From: an uncultured Pontibacter sp.
GTDB taxonomy: Bacteria > Bacteroidota > Bacteroidia > Cytophagales > Hymenobacteraceae
Direction of reading: 5' to 3'
Assembly (NCBI RefSeq): GCF_947499215.1
Contig: NZ_CANMNI010000001.1
Span: 558,001-622,000 of the forward strand
Length of the DNA stretch: 64,000 nt
Shown: positions 62,066 through 64,000 of the stretch, in pieces
How the letters are laid out: each line of letters begins with the position of its first letter
Numbering within the stretch: the stretch's first letter is position 1
Program-made: the position numbers and the translations under genes
Notes under the pieces: generated by a model
Told to the model about the DNA's origin: nothing
The model's input: the letters and a program-made list of their open reading frames with translations, nothing else
Databases searched by the model: none

Positions 62066-62079
62066 CCTGTATCATCAGA

Positions 62080-62604
62080 CTATTTGCGTAGTGAGAGGAT
62101 GTACCGCGCCATTTCCTTGGCGTCCCCTTCGCTTACGTTCGGATGTGGCGGCATCGGGATCTGGCCCCACACACCGGCACCACCCTGAATGATCTTCCCG
62201 GCAAGGTAGTCCACGTTCTTGTCATTGAATTCGTACTTTTGGGCTACCTCCTCATAAGACGGCCCTACTACTTTCTGGTCTACCTTATGACAGGCCAAAC
62301 AGTCCGATCCGGCGATCAGCTTTTCGCCTTTGACATACTTTGCTGACAAGACCTCTTTTTGTTCTCCGGCCTCACTGCCTGTACCCGGTCCGGTTGGTGT
62401 GCCGGCTGGCGTGGTCTGCACATCCTGTGTGGCTCCCCCCTCAGGTGGTGTGGTGGCCGGGCGAGGCGGCTGTGGCCGCGAAGCCACTGCCGTGGTGTCT
62501 GGCTGATAATCCCGGTCGTAATAACGCTCATACTCTGACTTCTGCTCATTGCCACAGGCGGTCAGCAGCGCAAAGGCTGAAATAGCCATCAGTATCTTTT
62601 TCAT
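62080..62604 (-). CDS. Class I c-type cytochrome, lipoprotein
   Basis: 174-aa periplasmic lipoprotein: signal MKKILMAISAFALLTACGNE with lipobox Cys17, a ~70-residue Pro/Thr/Gly-rich linker, then a small cytochrome c domain with the haem site CLACH (Cys102, Cys105, His106) and the sixth ligand Met151 in GQIPMPPHP. Probably an electron carrier tethered to the membrane by a flexible linker. Its redox partner is not in the window. Confidence 0.93.
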   Translation of the reverse strand: MKKILMAISAFALLTACGNEQKSEYERYYDRDYQPDTTAVASRPQPPRPATTPPEGGATQDVQTTPAGTPTGPGTGSEAGEQKEVLSAKYVKGEKLIAGSDCLACHKVDQKVVGPSYEEVAQKYEFNDKNVDYLAGKIIQGGAGVWGQIPMPPHPNVSEGDAKEMARYILSLRK

Positions 62605-62633
62605 AGTTGGGGTTTTTGTTTGTTCTAATTGCT

Positions 62634-62704
62634 GCGCTTAAAGTATGCTGTTTGTGCGTATTTGAAGCGCTTAGAGAATATGTACTGACCTGAGCGCTTA
62701 AAGT
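62634..62704. promoter_or_regulatory. Repeated GCGCTTA motif in the divergent promoter region
   Basis: GCGCTTAAAGT occurs at 62634-62644 and 62694-62704, exactly 60 bp apart, with a shorter copy GCGCTTAGAG at 62667. This 215-bp region separates the cytochrome gene (minus) from the metalloprotease gene (plus). It may be an operator; no regulator is known. Confidence 0.35.
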
Positions 62705-62761
62705 TTTCCGTTTTGCAGTGGAGCGTATCCTTATATACTTCCAGCTATATTTTCCGGTTTC

Positions 62762-62769
62762 TATTTTTG
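62762..62769 (+). promoter_or_regulatory. Possible -7 element of the metalloprotease gene
   Basis: TATTTTTG matches TAnnTTTG, about 50 bp before the ATG at 62820. The -33 position reads TTCC rather than TTTG, so support is partial. Confidence 0.4.
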
Positions 62770-62819
62770 AAATGTGTAACTTAAGCCTTCATACCCTACG
62801 ACAAGCTATACCTTACATC

Positions 62820-64000
62820 ATGATTTCAACCAGTAAAAACTGCTTTCTGCTTTTGCTCCTGCTGTCATTCATAACTTATGGCAGCACACTCGCCCAGAAC
62901 CTTCCCAGCATTTCCTCCAAAACCGCGGGAATGAAGAAATTTTCAGGCTTTTACCCCTTCTATTGGGACGAGCAAAACGGCAAAATATGGCTCGAGGTTG
63001 ACAAGTTTGAGCAGGATTTCCTGTATGTGAACTCACTGCCGGGCGGATTGGGCTCCAACGACATTGGGCTCGACAGAGGACAGCTGGGTGGACAGCGTAT
63101 CGTTTCATTTAAAAGAGTCGGCCCCAAAGTACTGCTCGTGCAGCCTAACCTGCGCTACAGGGCTATTACGGACAATCAAAATGAGGCCCGTGCCGTGGAG
63201 GAGTCTTTTGCCCAATCGGTGATCTGGGGCTTTAAAGCAGAAGCTACCGAGGGGCAGAAAGTTTTGGTCGACGCTACGGACTTTCTCCTGCGCGACGCAC
63301 ACGATGCGATCGGCAGTATCAGGCGCGCGGGCCAAGGCACCTACCGCCTCGATGCCAGCCGCTCGGCGCTATACCTGCCACGCACCAAGAACTTCCCTAA
63401 GAACACGGAGTTTGAATCGACCCTCACTTTTACGAGTGACAACGGCGGGTTTACTGTGCGCAGCGTAGCACCAGACGAACAGGCTGTTACCCTGCGCCAG
63501 CACCACTCTTTTATTCAACTGCCCGACAACAACTACACCCCACGCGAGGCTGATCCCCGAGCTGGTTTTTTTGGCATCTCCTACTATGACTACGCCACGC
63601 CGGTAAACGAAAGCATTGAGAAGCGCTACATCGCCCGTCACCGATTGCAAAAGAAGAATCCCACTGCCAAGGTATCGGAAGCTGTTAAACCGATTATATA
63701 TTACGTCGATAATGGGGCTCCGGAGCCAATCCGCTCTGCTTTGCTGGACGGCGCCCGCTGGTGGAATCAGGCATTTGAGGCGGCCGGGTATAAGGATGCC
63801 TTTCGGGTAGAGGTACTACCTGACACCGCCGACCCGATGGACGTGCGCTACAATATGATACAATGGGTGCACCGCAGTACCCGCGGCTGGTCGTATGGTG
63901 CTTCTGTTATCGATCCGCGCACAGGCGAGATTATCAAAGGCCATGTCTCACTGGGGTCCCTCCGTGTGCGACAGGATTACCTGATTGCGGAGGGATTGCT
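62820..64000 (+). CDS. Large zinc-dependent metalloprotease (DUF5117/DUF5118-type), N-terminal part
   Basis: Exported protein starting [20 protein letters not shown] with cleavage near LAQN; 393 codons are in the window and the frame is open at the right edge. Sequence order matches Bacteroidota zinc-dependent metalloproteases of ~800-900 aa: a prodomain-like region ([40 protein letters not shown]), then [24 protein letters not shown], and a region entering the catalytic part ([20 protein letters not shown] and [20 protein letters not shown]). The HExxH zinc site would lie beyond the window. Substrate unknown. Confidence 0.88.
   Translation, partial: MISTSKNCFLLLLLLSFITYGSTLAQNLPSISSKTAGMKKFSGFYPFYWDEQNGKIWLEVDKFEQDFLYVNSLPGGLGSNDIGLDRGQLGGQRIVSFKRVGPKVLLVQPNLRYRAITDNQNEARAVEESFAQSVIWGFKAEATEGQKVLVDATDFLLRDAHDAIGSIRRAGQGTYRLDASRSALYLPRTKNFPKNTEFESTLTFTSDNGGFTVRSVAPDEQAVTLRQHHSFIQLPDNNYTPREADPRAGFFGISYYDYATPVNESIEKRYIARHRLQKKNPTAKVSEAVKPIIYYVDNGAPEPIRSALLDGARWWNQAFEAAGYKDAFRVEVLPDTADPMDVRYNMIQWVHRSTRGWSYGASVIDPRTGEIIKGHVSLGSLRVRQDYLIAEGL

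Overview
The window looks like chromosome from a Bacteroidota organism, most likely a Pontibacter-like member of the Hymenobacteraceae. Evidence for this includes Bacteroidota-type promoters (TTTG-N19-TAnnTTTG upstream of prfC, CTTG-N19-TATATTTG upstream of mscL), very few Shine-Dalgarno sequences, many LxxC lipoproteins, carboxypeptidase-regulatory-like domains, a stand-alone type IX-like C-terminal domain, a menaquinone pathway and interspersed Bacteroidota-style palindromic repeats. A 7-mer, AGGTATA/TATACCT (half of the palindrome AGGTATACCT), is strikingly frequent through the core genes. No rRNA, tRNA, CRISPR array, transposase or integrase was found.

Layout. 1-10 kb: gap (partial), prfC, a methyltransferase, a SulP transporter, a GT61 glycosyltransferase, mscL, a creatininase-family hydrolase and three paralogous small STAS-like proteins. 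10-19 kb: an RHS-like lipoprotein, an orphan nuclease-domain fragment of a type IIG restriction enzyme, a subtilisin lipoprotein, two PAS histidine kinases with a response regulator, and a DUF2490 protein. 19-31 kb: an ABC-F ATPase, a 2H phosphoesterase, a large catalase, an M1 aminopeptidase lipoprotein, a deoxyhypusine-synthase-like enzyme, hslV and menB. 40-49 kb: pyruvate dehydrogenase E2 and the menaquinone genes (hotdog thioesterase, menF, menD, DoxX, menE). 49-54 kb: histidine degradation (hutG, hutI, hutU; no hutH). 54-59.5 kb: a VWA protein divergent from a sigma factor / anti-sigma / HD-domain operon. 60-64 kb: alcohol dehydrogenase, SMP-30 lactonase, cytochrome c, and the start of a large zinc metalloprotease.

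The most unusual part is the AT-rich accessory block at about 31.4-39 kb. From 31,869 to about 35,174 it is organised as integron gene cassettes without a recognisable integrase. Four attC-like sites (32,499; 33,059; 33,713; 34,271) can be read, and a fifth, degenerate one lies at 35,110. For three consecutive cassettes the R'' core at the 3' end is the exact 8-base reverse complement of the core at that same cassette's own 5' end, as expected for a linearised circular cassette. Cassettes carry a lipoprotein, a DUF2199 protein, a two-TM protein and a frameshifted YehS/DUF1456 gene followed by a broken HigA-like antitoxin. One cassette (32,548-33,125) has no credible ORF and instead holds nested perfect inverted repeats of 7-10 bp enclosing about 380 nt: a candidate large structured RNA carried as a cassette. 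The downstream genes (alpha/beta hydrolase, secreted HEAQH putative protease, SnoaL-like lipoprotein, SUMF1-like protein) share the AT-rich character but lack clear attC sites.

Dispersed repeats are also present: the palindrome around ACAGGTCGCGACCTGT (7.6 and 29.7 kb) and a TATCCCCTTGAGG family, which at 59,636-59,742 forms a 107-bp MITE-like element with 14-bp perfect terminal inverted repeats.
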